NCBI RefSeq assembly: GCF_047511655.1
Contig: NC_133390.1
Span: 129,757,583 to 129,821,582 of the forward strand
DNA from: Castor canadensis
Lineage: Eukaryota > Chordata > Mammalia > Rodentia > Castoridae
Direction of reading: 5' to 3'
DNA: 64,000 nt
The position numbers and the translations under genes are program-made. The stretch's first letter is position 1. Each line of letters opens with the position of its first letter. This document shows, piece after piece, positions 1 through 11,680 of this stretch. A model generated the notes under the pieces. That model was not told the origin of the DNA, did no database searches, and saw only the letters and a list, made by a program, of their open reading frames with translations.

Positions 1-280
1 AATAAAAGAAACAATAGATTTCATACTCATTTTGGTAGATCATGAGCTACTGCAATGCTAGCATGTAAAGAGCTTGGAAGTTGTCTTCCTTAGGACCCAT
101 CAGAGAACTAATTGTCTACTGTCCAGAAAGTACTTCAACAGGCCATAAGTATAAAATTTTATCCCACATGGGGGAAGGGAATTCCTCCATGTTCCACCCT
201 TACTTGTTTTTCATGATATAACAGGTATAGAATGCATACTTTTTCCCTCACTTCAAGTAGTTAGGTATATAGGTAGAGAT
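1..280. other. unassigned AT-rich sequence
   Basis: Non-repetitive-looking sequence before the GATA microsatellite. I see no open frame with coding character and no repeat family I recognise. Confidence 0.5.
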
Positions 281-284
281 AGAT

Positions 285-332
<48 letters not shown>

Positions 333-336
333 CAGA
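281..336. repeat. (GATA)n microsatellite
   Basis: About 13 near-perfect GATA/TAGA tetramers, flanked by degenerate tgata and tagg units on both sides. The tract is long and uniform enough to be length-polymorphic. Confidence 0.95.
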
Positions 337-1195
337 TGATAGGTGACAGAATTTTTAAAATTTTTAAAGTTTATAAAATAATTTTATCTGATATTTATTG
401 AGAGACTCTGGAATGAAGTCTTATGTTTTGTAATAAACAATACTTCACACAGCCCTAAAAAGTTATCTGTTCAATTTAAGACAGTTTGCATAGTCAGTAA
501 TGATAACAACATAACACCTGTTATGTTGTTAACCATAATACTTGTTTGAATGGTTCAAAATTCACCATTTTTGTTTTCCTCAAATAGATTTCACTTAAAA
601 TGAACCTGTGCTCTTACTGGAAAATATTATTTGTATACAAATTTGCAGCAACACAATGTATAAAGTATAAAATTAGGAAATTGAGCACTAGACAAAATTC
701 TTTTATCATACAGAAATAGCCACTGTCAACATTTAGTGAACATTGCAGACATCACTGCTAGCATATATAGATAAGAATGAGAAAAAGAGGAACTTCAAGA
801 ATAGAATCATATATGCGTGATTTCTATAATTTTTCCAGTAAACTATATTAAAATTGAAGGGTATATTATGATATATTGCAAGAACCTTTGTAAATGTCAT
901 TTACCCACCCCCCCCACTACAACAGTAATTTAAAGTAAATAAAGATGATAGAAGACATCCACTAAAATACTTCAATAGTTGACCTGATAACCAAAATAGC
1001 TACTAAAGGATTATAGGGCAGGTAATATGTACAGTATGGATACATTCAATAAAGGAATAATTCCTGTCATACTAAATATTTTTTTGAATTTTCCTAATAC
1101 AAAAAAAAATCACTAAATATATAGGATTAAACATTTTAACCTGTTCTGACTTTAAAAGTCCATTAAAAGAAAAGTCTATGAAAAAAATGGTCATA
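337..1195. other. unassigned AT-rich sequence
   Basis: No recognisable repeat or gene. It contains a short C8 run near 907-915. Otherwise it is ordinary AT-rich intergenic DNA. Confidence 0.5.
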
Positions 1196-1582
1196 AACTT
1201 TTTTATTTTTTTTTTAGAGTTTTTTTGTTTTTTTTTTTTCTTTTATTATTCATATGTGCATACAAAGCTTGGTTCATTTCTCCCCCCTGCCCCCACCCCC
1301 TCCCTTACCACCCACTCCACCCCCTCCCTCTCCCCCCCACCCCCTCAATACCCAGCAGAAACTATTTTTCCCTTATTTCTAATTTTGTTTTAGAGAGCAT
1401 ATAAGCAATAATAGGAAGGAACAAGAGTTTTTGCTGGTTGAGATAAGGGTAGCTATACAGGGAGTTGACTCACATTGATTTCCTGTGCGTGGGTGTTACC
1501 TTCTAGGTTAATTCTTTTTGATCTAACCTTTTCTCTAGTACCTGTTCCCCTTTTCCTATTGGCCTCAGTTGCTTTTAAGGTA
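1196..1582 (-). mobile_element. L1 3' end, 5'-truncated, young rodent subfamily
   Basis: The left edge is a run of T (poly(A) on the minus strand). Next come 'ttattattcatatgtgcata', a C-rich block at about 1281-1348 (G-rich polypurine on the element's own strand) and 3' UTR sequence through 'cctattggcctcagttgctt'. The same segment recurs at 33985-34354 (opposite orientation) and 44762-45227, so it is an interspersed family. It is only the 3' UTR, with no ORF2 coding sequence. I could not see a clean target-site duplication. The forward open frame across it (1178-1393) is just translated UTR. Confidence 0.9.
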
Positions 1583-2007
1583 AAGAGAATGAGAAGAAAA
1601 ACAACAGGAGATGAAAGACATCAACAAATTTTGAAGTTTTGAAAGCAGATGGTCAAGGGAACATCGCAGCATTTATAAAGCCTAAATCTCAGTCTTTAGC
1701 ATTAAAAAAAGGAAAAAGAAAAGAAAAGCCTAAGAAAAATTCAAGGAAATAGACTACCTCCCTCCCCTCCCTTCCCCCTCCTTCTACTCTCTCCTTCCCT
1801 CCCTCCTTCCCACCTCTCCTCTCTCATAGAAACACAGAAACACATCAGCATCTCATCAGCAGCTCATCATCGGTAACTCTTAGGAGGATGGAGATAGAAA
1901 GTAGGGGTGACATATAAATCATCAGGTATAGAAACAGCATGAAAATTCTCATTAACACTACTGCATTTTGAAAATTAGTGAAGGAATTGTTTAAAATCTG
2001 AGGAAAT
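1583..2007. other. unassigned sequence with polypyrimidine tract
   Basis: Mostly unremarkable sequence. Positions 1754-1826 are an almost pure C/T tract (ccctcccttccccctcc type), a simple low-complexity block. Confidence 0.6.
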
Positions 2008-2103
2008 AAGGGTTGGTGTATTGACCCAAATGGTAGAGTGCCTACCTAGCAAGCATGAGGCCCTGGGTTCAAACCTCAGTATCACCAAAACAAACAAAAA
2101 AAA
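2008..2103 (+). mobile_element. ID-like tRNA-derived SINE
   Basis: It contains the diagnostic tRNA-like core 'tggtagagtgcctacctagc' (A-box side) and 'gggttcaaacctcagtatca' (B-box side), followed by a caaaacaaac/poly(A) tail. A 14-bp target-site duplication with one mismatch flanks it (1994-2007 aaatctgaggaaat; 2104-2117 aaatcagaggaaat). That fixes the boundaries and the plus orientation. It carries no coding sequence. Confidence 0.92.
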
Positions 2104-2117
2104 AAATCAGAGGAAAT

Positions 2118-3244
2118 CATTTGTCTGCTAGAATCATATACCTATTCATGGTGTCACTCAAGTGTAAAATGTGAAATGCCTCAAAGATTTTCCCCAGGCA
2201 TCCATTATCCAAAAGTTAATGGAGGATTACTCAACTAAACAGAGAAAATCAAGAAAGAGGAAGTAGATGAGTAAGCAGAAACACATCTTTAAAACATAGG
2301 AGTGGGAACACTGGCAATTTTGTAAAGGGAAGTCCTAGAAAGAGAGCAGGAGGCCAGGTGTAGTGTTAAGTACCCTGGGTGTGGAGAGAAAGAAGTGTGT
2401 GAGAGCCTGACTAACCAGTTCAGCTTTGAGTAATATTCATAATAGCATGTACTTTGCACAGTGACTTAATGGAAAACTAAGCCATAACTACATTCTGTCA
2501 TATTCAGAAGTCAGAGGCAGAGAATTATCCAGAGGGAGAAGGAGTCCAACAAGGGAAATTCTTTTTATATACAATACAAAGAATAAAATATGATATGTGA
2601 TCTTACAAGTGAATTTTTTATGGAACTATGTAGATTAAAAACATCAAAATGTTGAAAGAGGAAAAAAAATGAAGCTGGCCTTAATAAGGAAATGGTATTT
2701 TTTATTATAATAAACGTTTAGAAAAATATAAATAGACACATGGATTTTTGTATGAAAATAGATCTAAATTTCAAAAATTAAGGAATTAAAATGAAATTGA
2801 AGAGATAGTTGAAATTCAAGTGTATGTTTTGCAAGAATGTGTACTTCTTAAATTTACCTTTTAAATTAGAAATTAAGTACTTAATTTAAGTAAAATACTA
2901 AATTTAGAATCATTTTATGTTTTTCTGTTTCAATGTTAATGGATCCTGTCTTAATAAGTATTAAACTCACTTACCCTGCCCCTGCCACCCTTCTTTCCTC
3001 CACCAGTTTTTACTAGTGATATTGCTTAATAATATCATGATTTATAGACTCTATATTTGGTTTTGTGTCTACGTTCACAGAATAAGTTAGTTTTAGTTTA
3101 TTATTTCAGTGTATTCCTGCACTGAAAGGACCACTAATCCTTTCACCAAGATTTTTATATTTCTGAATTCTCTATTTTTGTTTGCTTTTTAGTTTTACTG
3201 AGTTCGTTCCAAACTTTTTTTTTTAATTCAAACTATTTTCTTGG
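2118..3244. other. unassigned AT-rich sequence
   Basis: No gene or clear repeat family. A 'ggccaggtgtagtgttaagt' stretch near 2352 faintly recalls a B1 or ID start but is too short to call. Confidence 0.45.
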
Positions 3245-3245
3245 A

Positions 3246-3352
3246 CCTGGATGTGTGAGTCATTAGTAGAGCAGTTACTTAGCATATGTGAGGCATTGGA
3301 TTCAATCCTCAGCACCTATGAATGAATAAATAAAAAAATAGAAAGAAAGAAA
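3246..3352 (+). mobile_element. degenerate ID-like SINE
   Basis: The tRNA-like core is recognisable but worn: 'cattagtagagcagttactt' followed by 'attggattcaatcctcagca', then an A-rich tail with aataaataaaaaaat and gaaagaaagaaa. It diverges much more from the ID-like core than the copies at 37743 or 2008, so it is an older insertion. Confidence 0.8.
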
Positions 3353-3969
3353 GGCTCATGTATGGCTTAGTCCCTGAATTCCAGGTTTGGCTTTAAGGGG
3401 GGGATAATGTTTACATTTGAAACATAACGTCATTTCAGAGAAAATTTGTGCATGACCCTTGGCCTTTTTTTTTTTTTTTTAACTCTTTGGTCAGTTTTAT
3501 TCATTTTGGTAAGATTTAGTAGTGTTGTGTATTTTCTTTGTTTTAATTTTATTTTATCATTTTAATATTTACTTCCAAGACCCCCCTTCTCTGCTTCCAA
3601 ACAGAACCCATTCCACCATCTTGTTCTCTGATTTTGTTGAAGAAAAACATCTAAAATAAAAAGAAAAACATAGTATTTTTGGTAGTTAGAGATGAAGATA
3701 GCTATACAGGGAGATTCCTTGTGTTGTTTCAATGCACTTGTGTATTACAACCCAAACTGATTCATCTCTACCAGACCTCCTCAGTATTTTCTAGTCTGTT
3801 TCCCATAGTGGTCTCTGCAATTTTAAGATTGTTGTATTTGCTCCTATACAGTGAGCATATCAACTATGTTCAAGGTTTTGGTTTCCTTCCCCTTCCCTAT
3901 GCCTCCAGTGTACAGTCTCCCCTTAGTGTGTGATCTGTGTCCAATAATATTACTGCATTTGTTTTAGGT

Positions 3970-6900
3970 CTATAATCCACATATGAGGGAGAATATGTGA
4001 TTTTTTGGCCTTCTGAACCTGACTAATTTCACTTAAGATGATGTTCTCCAGCTCCATCCATTTTCTTGCAAACGACAAAATTTAATTCTTCTTTGTGGCT
4101 GAATAAAACCCCACTGTGTATAAATATTGCATTTTCTTAATCTCTTTGTTGATAGTGGGGCATCTTGGCTGTTTCCATAGCTTGGCTATTGTAAATAGTG
4201 CTGCAATAAACATAGGTGTAAAGGTGCCTTTGTAATAACCTAAGTCCCATTCCTTTGGATGTATGCTTAAGAGTGGTATTGCTGGATCATATGGCAGACC
4301 TATTTTTAGTTTTTAAAGAAACCTCTATATCGTTTTCCATAATGCGTGTACTAGGTTACATTCCCCCCAGCAGTGTGTGAGGGTTCCTTTTTCCCCCCGC
4401 ATCCTCACCAACATTTGTTGTTGGTGGAGTTCTTGATGGTAGCAATTCTAACAGAAGTGAGGTGAAATCTTAATTTGGTTTTGATTTGCATTTCCTTTAC
4501 AGTCAGGGATTATGAGCATTTTTTCTTCTTTTTGTCCATTTGGACTCCTTCCTTTGAAAAAAATTCTGTTTAGTTCATGTGCACACTTCTGCATTGGTTT
4601 GTTGATTTTGGGGAAGTTTAATTTTTTGAACTCCCTGTATGTACTCTGGTTATCAGTCCCTTGTCTGAGATATAGCTAGCAAAGATTTTCTTTCATTCTG
4701 TAGGTCACCTCTTCAATTTAGAGACTATTTCTTTCATTGTGCAGAAGTTTTTAATTTTATGTAGTCCCATTTGTCAATCCTTTCTTTTAGTTGCAGAGCT
4801 GCTTGAGTTCTACTGACAAACTCCTTACCTGTACTAATTGCTTCCAGTGTATTCCCTGCTCTTTCCTGTATTAACTGCGAGGCTCTGGGTCTGATATTAA
4901 GGTCCTTAATCCACTTTGAGTTGATACTAATACAGGGTGGCAGTTATGGATCTAGTTTCAATTTTCTGCAGGCAGATAACAACTTTTCCTAGCAACATTT
5001 GTTGAAGAGGCTGTCTTTTCTCCATTGTATGTTTTTGGCACCTTTGTCAAGAATTAAGTGGGCATACCTGTGTGGATTCATATCCAGGTCCTCTATTCTG
5101 TGCCACTGGCCTTCATATCTGTTTTTGTGCCAGTACCATGCTGTTTTTATTGATATGTCTCTGTAATATAGTTTGAAGTTGGGTATTGTGATACCTTCAC
5201 TGTTGTTCTTTTTGCTCAGTATTGCCTTGGCTATTTGCAGACTATTGTGTTTTCAAATAAATTTAGGGTAGATTTTTCAATCTCTGTGATGAATGTCATT
5301 GAGATTTTGATTTACATTGAACATGTAAATTGGTTTTGATAGTATAGCCATTTTTACTATGTTGATTCTGCCAATCCATGAGCATGGGAGATCTTTCCAT
5401 CTTCTGTAGTCTTCCTCTATCTTTTTCTTCAATGATTTGTAGTTCTCCTACAGAGGTCATTTACATCCTTTGTTAAGTTTATTCCTAGGTATTTAATTTT
5501 TTTTATGAGGCTATTGTAAATGGAATTGTTTTCCTATATTCTTTCTCAACTTGTTCATTGTTGGTGTTTAGAAAGGCTACTGATTTTTGTAAGTTGATTT
5601 TGTATCCTGCTACATTGCTGAAGTTGTTTATGATGTCTAGGAGTTTTGGGGTGGAGATTTTCGGGTCTTTAATGTATAAAAGCATGTCATCTGCAAATAC
5701 ATATACTTTGACTGTTTCTTTACCTATTTGTATTCATTTATTTCTTCTTCTTGCCTTATTGCTTGGGCTAGGAATTCCAGGACTATGTTGAATAGGAGTG
5801 GGGAGAGTAGGAATCCTTGTCTCATTCCTGACTTTAGGGGAAATGACTTAAGTTTTGCCCCCATTAAGTTGGCTATAGTTTTGTCATATATAGCTTTTAT
5901 AATGTTGAGGTACATTCCTTCTATTCCTAGTTTCCTTAGTACTTTTATCATGAAATGGTGTTGAATCTTATTGGAGGCTTTTTCTCCATCCATTGAGATG
6001 ATCAAGTGGTTTTTGTCTTTGCCCCTATTAAGGTGCTGTATTACATTTAATAATTTGCAAAAGTTGAACCATCCCTGCATCCCTGGGATGAAGTCAAATT
6101 GGTCATGGTGAATGATCTTTCTGATATGTTGTTGGATTCAGTTTGCCATTATTTTATTGAGGATTTTTGCATCAATGTTCATTAAGGAGATTGACCTATT
6201 GTTCTCCTTTTTGGATGTGTCCTTGTCCAGTTTTGAAATAAGTGAAATACTGGCTACATAGAATGAATTAGGCAGTATTCTTTCTCTTTCTATTTTGTGG
6301 AAATACTTAAGCAATATTAGTATTAGTTCTTTAAAGGTCTGGGAGAATTCAGTGGAGAACATGCCAGGTCCCAGACTTTTGTTTTTTGGGAGATTCTTTA
6401 TTGGTGCTTCAATTTCATTACATTCTATAGATCTGTTTAGGTGTTTAATATCTTCTTGGTTCAGTTTTGGGTGGTCATAAGTATCTAGAAATTTGTCCAT
6501 TTCTTCAAGATTTTCCAATTTATTTTAATGTAGGTTCTCATTCAAATGATTCCCTGGATTTCCTTGATGTTTGTTGTTATCTCCATTTATTAATTTCTAA
6601 TTTTACTAATTTGTGACTTTTCCCTCCTCATTTTAGTCAGATTTGCCAGGGGATTGTCAATTTTGTTTATTTTTCCAAAGAACCAGCTTTTTGTTTTGTT
6701 GATTCTTTGTATGGTTTCTTTGGTCTCTATTTTGTTGATTTCGGACCTTATTTTTATGATTTCTCCTTTGCTTGTTCTTGTTTTTTTAGGAGTTTGAGAT
6801 TTAGCATTAGGTCCTTTATTTGAGATCTTTCTGTCCTTTTAATATATGCACTCATCACTATAATCTTTCCTCTTAGGACTGCATTTGCTGTGTCCCATAG

Positions 6901-7735
6901 GTGCTGATACGTGGTGTGTGAATTTTCATTAAATTCCAGGAACTTTTTGATTTCTTCTCTTATTTCTTCTACAACCCACTAATCGTTGAGCAATGTGTTG
7001 TTTAGCCTCCAATTATTTGCATGTTTTCTGCTGCTGCTTGTTGAGTTCTAGTTTCATTACATTGTGATCATATAGAATATAGGGTGCTATTTCAATTTTC
7101 TTATATTTGTCAAGATTTGCTTTGTGCCCTAAAATCTGGTCTATTTTGGAGAAAGATCTGTGGCTTCTGAGAAGAATGTATATTGTGCTGTTACCAGATG
7201 AAATACTTTCTAGACATCAGTTAGGTCCATTTGATCTATGATGTCATTTAGGTATAGGATTTCTTAATTGATTTTTTGTCTGGATGACATATCTATTGAT
7301 GATAGAGAGGTATTAAAGTCTCACACTACCATTGTGTTGGGGTCTATATGTCTTTTTAAGTCCATTAGCGTATTTGAGGAAGTTGGGTGCACTAACATTG
7401 GGTGCATATAAGTTGATAATTGTTATTTCCCTTTGATGTATTGACCCTTTTATTAGTACAAAGTGATCATCTTTGTCTCATTTGACCAATGTAAGCTTAC
7501 TTATCAGTCTACTATGTCTGATATAAGTGTTCCTATTCTTGCCTGTTTTGGGGACCATTAGTTTTATAAATCTTCTTCCAGCCTTTCTCCCTAAGCTAGT
7601 GTTTGTTTCTGTCAATAAGACAGATTGTTGGATCTTCCTTTTTAATCCTATTTGCCAAATGGTGTCTTTTAATGGGGTGTTGAGTCCATTGACATTCGAA
7701 GTTAATATTGATAGGTATGTGGCAAATCCTGCCAC
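3970..7735 (-). pseudogene. L1 ORF2 remnant (endonuclease / reverse transcriptase)
   Basis: In active L1s ORF2 encodes the endonuclease and reverse transcriptase that drive target-primed reverse transcription. The N terminus (7478-7735) retains the endonuclease start SILTSNVNGLNTPL. Reverse transcriptase palm pieces lie at 6138-6518 ([14 protein letters not shown] near its end) and 5724-6080 ([14 protein letters not shown], then [18 protein letters not shown]). The active-site box reads FADD at about 5686-5700, and the C terminus ends SLICGL-like at 3970. Stops and frameshifts separate every piece, so it is dead. The GEKASNKIQ segment has lost residues that are conserved in the family. Confidence 0.93.
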
Positions 7736-7879
7736 TTAGTTCTTTTTGTTGTTTAAGGATTTGATTGTGTGCAGCTGAATCAATGCTACCCTGATTATTT
7801 GTCTTTTCTTCTCCTGTGGTTTAATACTTCCCATTCTCTTGTGGTTTTGTTTGCTTTCATCTTCTGTGTGCTGAATTCC

Positions 7880-8945
7880 TCATAGAGTCTTCTGTAGTGG
7901 TAACTTGGTGGTCATATATTGTTTTAGTCTCTGTTTATTGTGGAAGACTTTTATTGTTCTGTCAATTTTGAATGATAGTTTTGCTGGATAGAGTATCCTA
8001 GGGCTGAAATTATTTTCATTCAGTGTCCAGAATACCTCACTCCATGCTCTTCTGGCTATTATGGTTTCTGTTGAGAAATCTGCTGTTGTTTTGATGGATT
8101 TACCTTTACATGTTATTTGTTTTTCTCTCTTGCAGACCTCAATATTCATTCTCTGTTCTCTGTGCTAGTTGTTTTAATGATAATATTCTGTGGAGAGGTT
8201 CTATTTTGGTCAAGTCTGTTTGGTGCCCTGGTGGCTTCCTGTACCTGAATATGCTAATATTTCTCAATATTTGGGAAATTTTCTGTTATTATTTTATTGA
8301 ATATATTACATATCACTTTGACTTGCACCTCTTCTCCTTCTTCAGTGCCCATGATTCTCAGGTTTGATCTTTGATGGAGTTGCTGAGTTCTTACATATTC
8401 CTTTCATAGCTCTTGAGTTGTTTGACTATGTTCTTCCAATTTTTTTCTTAAATTTCTATTTTATCTTCAACTCTGAGAGTCTGTCTTCCACTTGGTCTAA
8501 TCTGCTGGAGTGGCCTTCCACTGTGTTTTTGGTTTGTCTAAAGGGACTTTTTATTTCTAGGATTTCTGTTTGAGTCTTTTGTCTAAGTTTTTCCATGTAT
8601 TTGTTCAACTCCTATTTTATATTTTGTGTTGTCTTTATTATATCACTCATGTTTCACTTTGGTATTTGTTGAAGTCTTCTCTAAGTTCATTCAGTTGTTT
8701 CTGTGTCTTCTCAAGTTCTTTGTGGTGTCTTGAAATTTCTTGTGTGCATCTTGTACTTTGTGGTTAACCATGTCTAGTATCTTCTCCATGAGTTTCTCAG
8801 TGACCTCTTCCATGATTTCCTCTTCCAGGGATTTTTTTGTGGCATCACTGGGTTCATTAGTGACATTTATCATTGTTTTGTTGGGGTCAGGAACTAGGTA
8901 TCCATTTTCATCATTTCCCTCTAAGTCTTCTATTGAATTTTTTTT
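7880..8945 (-). pseudogene. L1 ORF1 remnant (RNA-binding chaperone)
   Basis: ORF1p is the coiled-coil, RNA-binding protein that coats L1 RNA. The C-terminal domain is readable at 7880-8149, including ARRAWSEVFWTLNENN and ILYPAKLSFKID, both typical of mammalian L1 ORF1. The N-terminal coiled-coil part survives at 8691-8873 as a charged helix (SLEEEIMEEVTEKLMEKIL). The frame is interrupted between them. It lies just upstream of ORF2 on the minus strand, as in complete elements. Confidence 0.9.
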
Positions 8946-9490
8946 TTTTTGAGGTGTGATTTACTTCCCTTCTTCTTCTCCCTATCACTCCACTTGGTGC
9001 TGTGCAACTATGTTCTTGATTGACTTGTTGGTGGTTTCAATTGCTGCATTCTTTCTCTTGATTTACTTTTTGTGTTGTGACTTAGCTGTTAGCTAGGTTG
9101 ATGTGCTATTTCTGTCCCTGGCCTGGACCCAACAGCTGCCATCTGGCAAAAACCACTTTGCATGAACTGGCAGTGAGTTACCTCAGGTTTCAATTGCAGC
9201 TTGCCCTATGGACAGAAGAAAATAAATACTGCTCACAAGTCAGTCACCTGGTGAGGCCACTTCAGGGCTCCCGCTTGCAATAGATGGCCCATAAGACCAA
9301 GGAAAACAGAAAAAACAAAAAAAGAAAAGAAAAATACCCTCCAGCCATCTCCACCCCAAGCTGGCCACCCCACCCTTCCCCACAAAGCCCAGAATACCAA
9401 GTGTGGGGCTTCCCCTATAACACCTGGCCCTGGCCCTGTGTCCAGATAATGCTGAAAAGAGAGGTATCTAGGAGGAGGTATGTGGTGATG
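8946..9490 (-). other. L1 5' UTR-like region, GC-richer
   Basis: Sequence upstream of the ORF1 start on the element's strand. It is clearly richer in G and C than its surroundings, as L1 internal-promoter regions usually are. I see no tandem monomers of the mouse type. The exact 5' end is uncertain by about 100 bases. Confidence 0.6.
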
Positions 9491-9507
9491 TGGAAAAACC
9501 ACCAATT

Positions 9508-9600
9508 TTGCCTAGGTTCCAACCCTACCCACATGGCCTTAAGCAAGCCACTCTCCTCCTAGTTCAGCATTCTCACCTGTGAAATTTGTACACTGCTATG
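9508..9600 (+). mobile_element. MIR SINE fragment
   Basis: 'cctaggttccaaccctaccc' followed by 'ggccttaagcaagccactct' and 'cagcattctcacctgtgaaa' follows the order of the ancient mammalian MIR core, with the usual 'tagctgtgtgac' segment deleted. It is old and diverged. Confidence 0.65.
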
Positions 9601-10104
9601 CCTTGCAGCTGGGAGTGCTTCAGAAGATGCCCCAGTCAAGGGCTCCCACATTTCAGGGAGTTTTAGAAACCCCTGGTAGATAGACTCAAGCAAACCCAGG
9701 TCACCCCTAGGCCCCACACTCAGAATTCCCACTTTAATCCATCTGGGAAGGGATGGAGAATGTGCACCTCAAAAAAGCCCTGTAAAGCTCCTTGGTGGTT
9801 CAGCTGCTGTGCACCTTGGGACAGCTTCTCTCATACACAGGGATCGCTGCAAGAACTAGGTCAGGGGGCATTGCAGAGCCCGGAAAGAAAGCTGAATACA
9901 GCTTCACATTTTTAGCAATTTCACCCTCATCATTGAAGCTGGACAGAGGATCCCCAGAAGGAAGAGAGGAGAAGGCAGGCAGGGACAAATGATCAGGGCT
10001 CAGGGTTCTGAACTCTCCAGTAACCAGGCCCATTAGTACTGAAGTTTCCCAAGAATCAGTGTCAAGGGCTTTCCTATGCTGAGCTTTGTGCAACATGTTT
10101 CGTG
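9601..10104. other. unassigned GC-richer sequence
   Basis: Roughly half G+C, against an AT-rich background. No recognised repeat. The open frames here (9792-9992 +, 9800-10096 -) overlap each other and look like by-products of the lower stop-codon density in GC-rich DNA. Confidence 0.5.
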
Positions 10105-10182
10105 TGAATCACCTTACCTAATCTTCCCCACAGGTCAATGAAGCAAGGTATCAATACCCCATCTTATGGCTAAGGAGCCTAT
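10105..10182 (-). mobile_element. MIR SINE fragment
   Basis: 'cttacctaatcttccccaca' then 'atcaataccccatcttatgg' matches the reverse complement of the MIR 3' half ('cctcacaacaaccct' ... 'ttatccccattttacagatg'). Confidence 0.7.
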
Positions 10183-10185
10183 AGA

Positions 10186-10465
10186 AGACTGAATCATGGA
10201 CCCCAAAGATGTCCACACCTCAATTCCCAGAGCCTGCAAATACCACCATAAAAGCCAAAGGGCACCTTGCAGATGTGATTTCGTCAAGGATCTGGAGAGG
10301 CAGTGATGCTCTTGTGTTATCCAGGGAGTGGGAGTGATACTCCTGGAGACATGGCTCAAGGAGTAGAGTACCTGCCTAGCAAGCACAAAATCCTAGGTTC
10401 AAACCCCAGTAATAGTCACAAAGGCCTTAGTAAGAAGGATGTGGAGGGTCAGAGGGCCTCCACAA
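10186..10465 (+). mobile_element. MaLR-type (MLT1-like) LTR fragment split by a SINE
   Basis: 'gactgaatcatggaccccaa', 'gatgtccacacctcaattcc' and 'ttgcagatgtgatttcgtca' follow the 5' part of a mammal-wide MaLR/MLT1-type LTR. The element resumes after the SINE as 'tcacaaaggccttagtaaga' and 'ggatgtggagggtcagaggg'. It is a solitary fossil LTR with no internal gene. The subfamily name is inferred from memory. Confidence 0.7.
10340..10413 (+). mobile_element. ID-like SINE inside a MaLR LTR
   Basis: The core 'gtagagtacctgcctagcaa' and 'ggttcaaaccccagtaatag' identify the tRNA-derived SINE. Its long tail is lost. It sits between two segments that are contiguous in the MaLR consensus, so it inserted after the LTR. 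Confidence 0.88.
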
Positions 10466-11680
10466 CTTTTTGTTGTTGCTATACCTGCTGTTTTCTTTTC
10501 TGTTTTGTTAACTTTAACATAACCATTTTCTTATTCCTATTCTTATTTTCTTCACTTTCTCTCCTTTTCTTGTGCTATAATCCATTTTTCTCCCTACCAA
10601 CTACTCTTTCTGCCACTTCTCATCTACTCTTTTCCCTGTTTTCTCCTACCCTACCTCTCCTATCCTTCCCCAACCTTACACCACACTCACTACCCCTCTC
10701 TCCTACACACTCACCACCCGCTGACTAGCCTACTGTATGAACTGCATCCACCCCCAGCCCCCTGCAATCCCTGACTTAAGCGCCCTCCACTACATCAGGG
10801 GAAATACACCCAACCACACACAAGGCTACAAAACCCAGCAATCCCCATATTCCTTCCCCCACCCACTCACCCACTCTCTGCCCTCCATTTTAGTGCCACC
10901 TGTACCAATTATCCAAGTTTCTATCTCTAGCCAAACAACCATCACCTCCCTGCCAGCTCACACTGTTTGTAGATATTAATCACCAAGGGGTTTTACATAT
11001 AATAGGTAAACAACTGATCTGGCATTGAACCTGTGAATTTGATACCACTAAATTGACACTTGGCTTTCCGATGCTAGTTATTACTAGGAAACCATGCTCC
11101 TCTTTGATCTGTGGGTGTAAATTCTTACCATTTAAGCACTGTCATAATTTGGATAATTATGCTATTTTTTCCATTTATTTAATTTAATTTCCATTCTCAG
11201 GAATAATACCATTCATGTATACTTTGTACACTTGTTTTTCTTCTCCTTTATCTTTCTCACTTATTATTTTCACTTTTTCTCATCTTATTTTGTGTGACTT
11301 CTTAGTTCACCCGTATGTTCTTGGCCAGGTGACAGATTTGTTTTACCACTTAACATTACTTCCAATGTGACTTCCATCTTTGTGGTGGCTTTATTTTTGT
11401 CTTCTTTTTCTTTCCTGGCCTTATTATTTTGTTCAACTTTGGTGTGTACAACCTTAGTTTAATTTTTAAGCCTCTCTTTTCTCTAATTTCTGAGAAAATG
11501 TGTTTTAATGTTTTTTTTCCTGGCACTATGGAGATATAGTTCAATTCTGTTATCTCACAGGGTATTTATTCACCTGATACATATGCTTTCTTTTTAATTT
11601 TTCTTATCCTTTTCCTCTTGATTTTATAAATGTCTTTGTTTATGCATAAGTCTTGTACTGGCACCACTTAGTGACAATAA
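10466..11680. other. unassigned, G-poor C/T-rich then AT-rich block
   Basis: From about 10470 to 10960 the plus strand has very few G residues and is built from T/C-rich then C/A-rich words (tctcctaccctacctctcct, ccccacccactcacccactc). The following 700 bp are AT-rich with short T/C runs. The strand bias and text-like composition suggest an old interspersed repeat such as an LINE 5' region. I cannot name it. Confidence 0.45.

Larger units (their letters stand above)
3466..9490 (-). mobile_element. near-full-length inactive LINE-1
   Basis: This is an L1 of about 6.0 kb read on the minus strand, the usual length of a complete mammalian L1. From left to right it has poly(T) (3466-3480), 3' UTR, ORF2 remnant (3970-7735), ORF1 remnant (about 7880-8945) and a GC-richer 5' region (about 8950-9490). 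Both reading frames are broken many times, so it cannot mobilise itself. The right (5') edge is set only by change of composition, and no target-site duplication was found. It shares the 3' UTR phrase 'agatagctatacagggagat' with the younger L1 copies here, so it belongs to the same lineage at an older age. Confidence 0.93.

Noticed and set aside
281-336. CRISPR-like or satellite array, suggested by regular spacing
   Set aside because: It is a plain GATA microsatellite without spacers, in mammalian DNA.
2008-2103. tRNA gene, suggested by A/B-box-like sequence here and in other ID-like SINEs
   Set aside because: No full cloverleaf is readable. The A-rich tail and target-site duplications show it is a SINE.
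9601-10104. CpG island or promoter, because of raised G+C
   Set aside because: CpG dinucleotides are sparse and no exon follows. It looks like GC-richer ancient DNA next to an L1 5' end.
10303-10728. 141-codon plus-strand open frame, the longest in the window
   Set aside because: It starts in a MaLR LTR, crosses a SINE and ends in G-poor low-complexity DNA, giving Phe/Leu/Ser/Pro-rich sequence with no domain.
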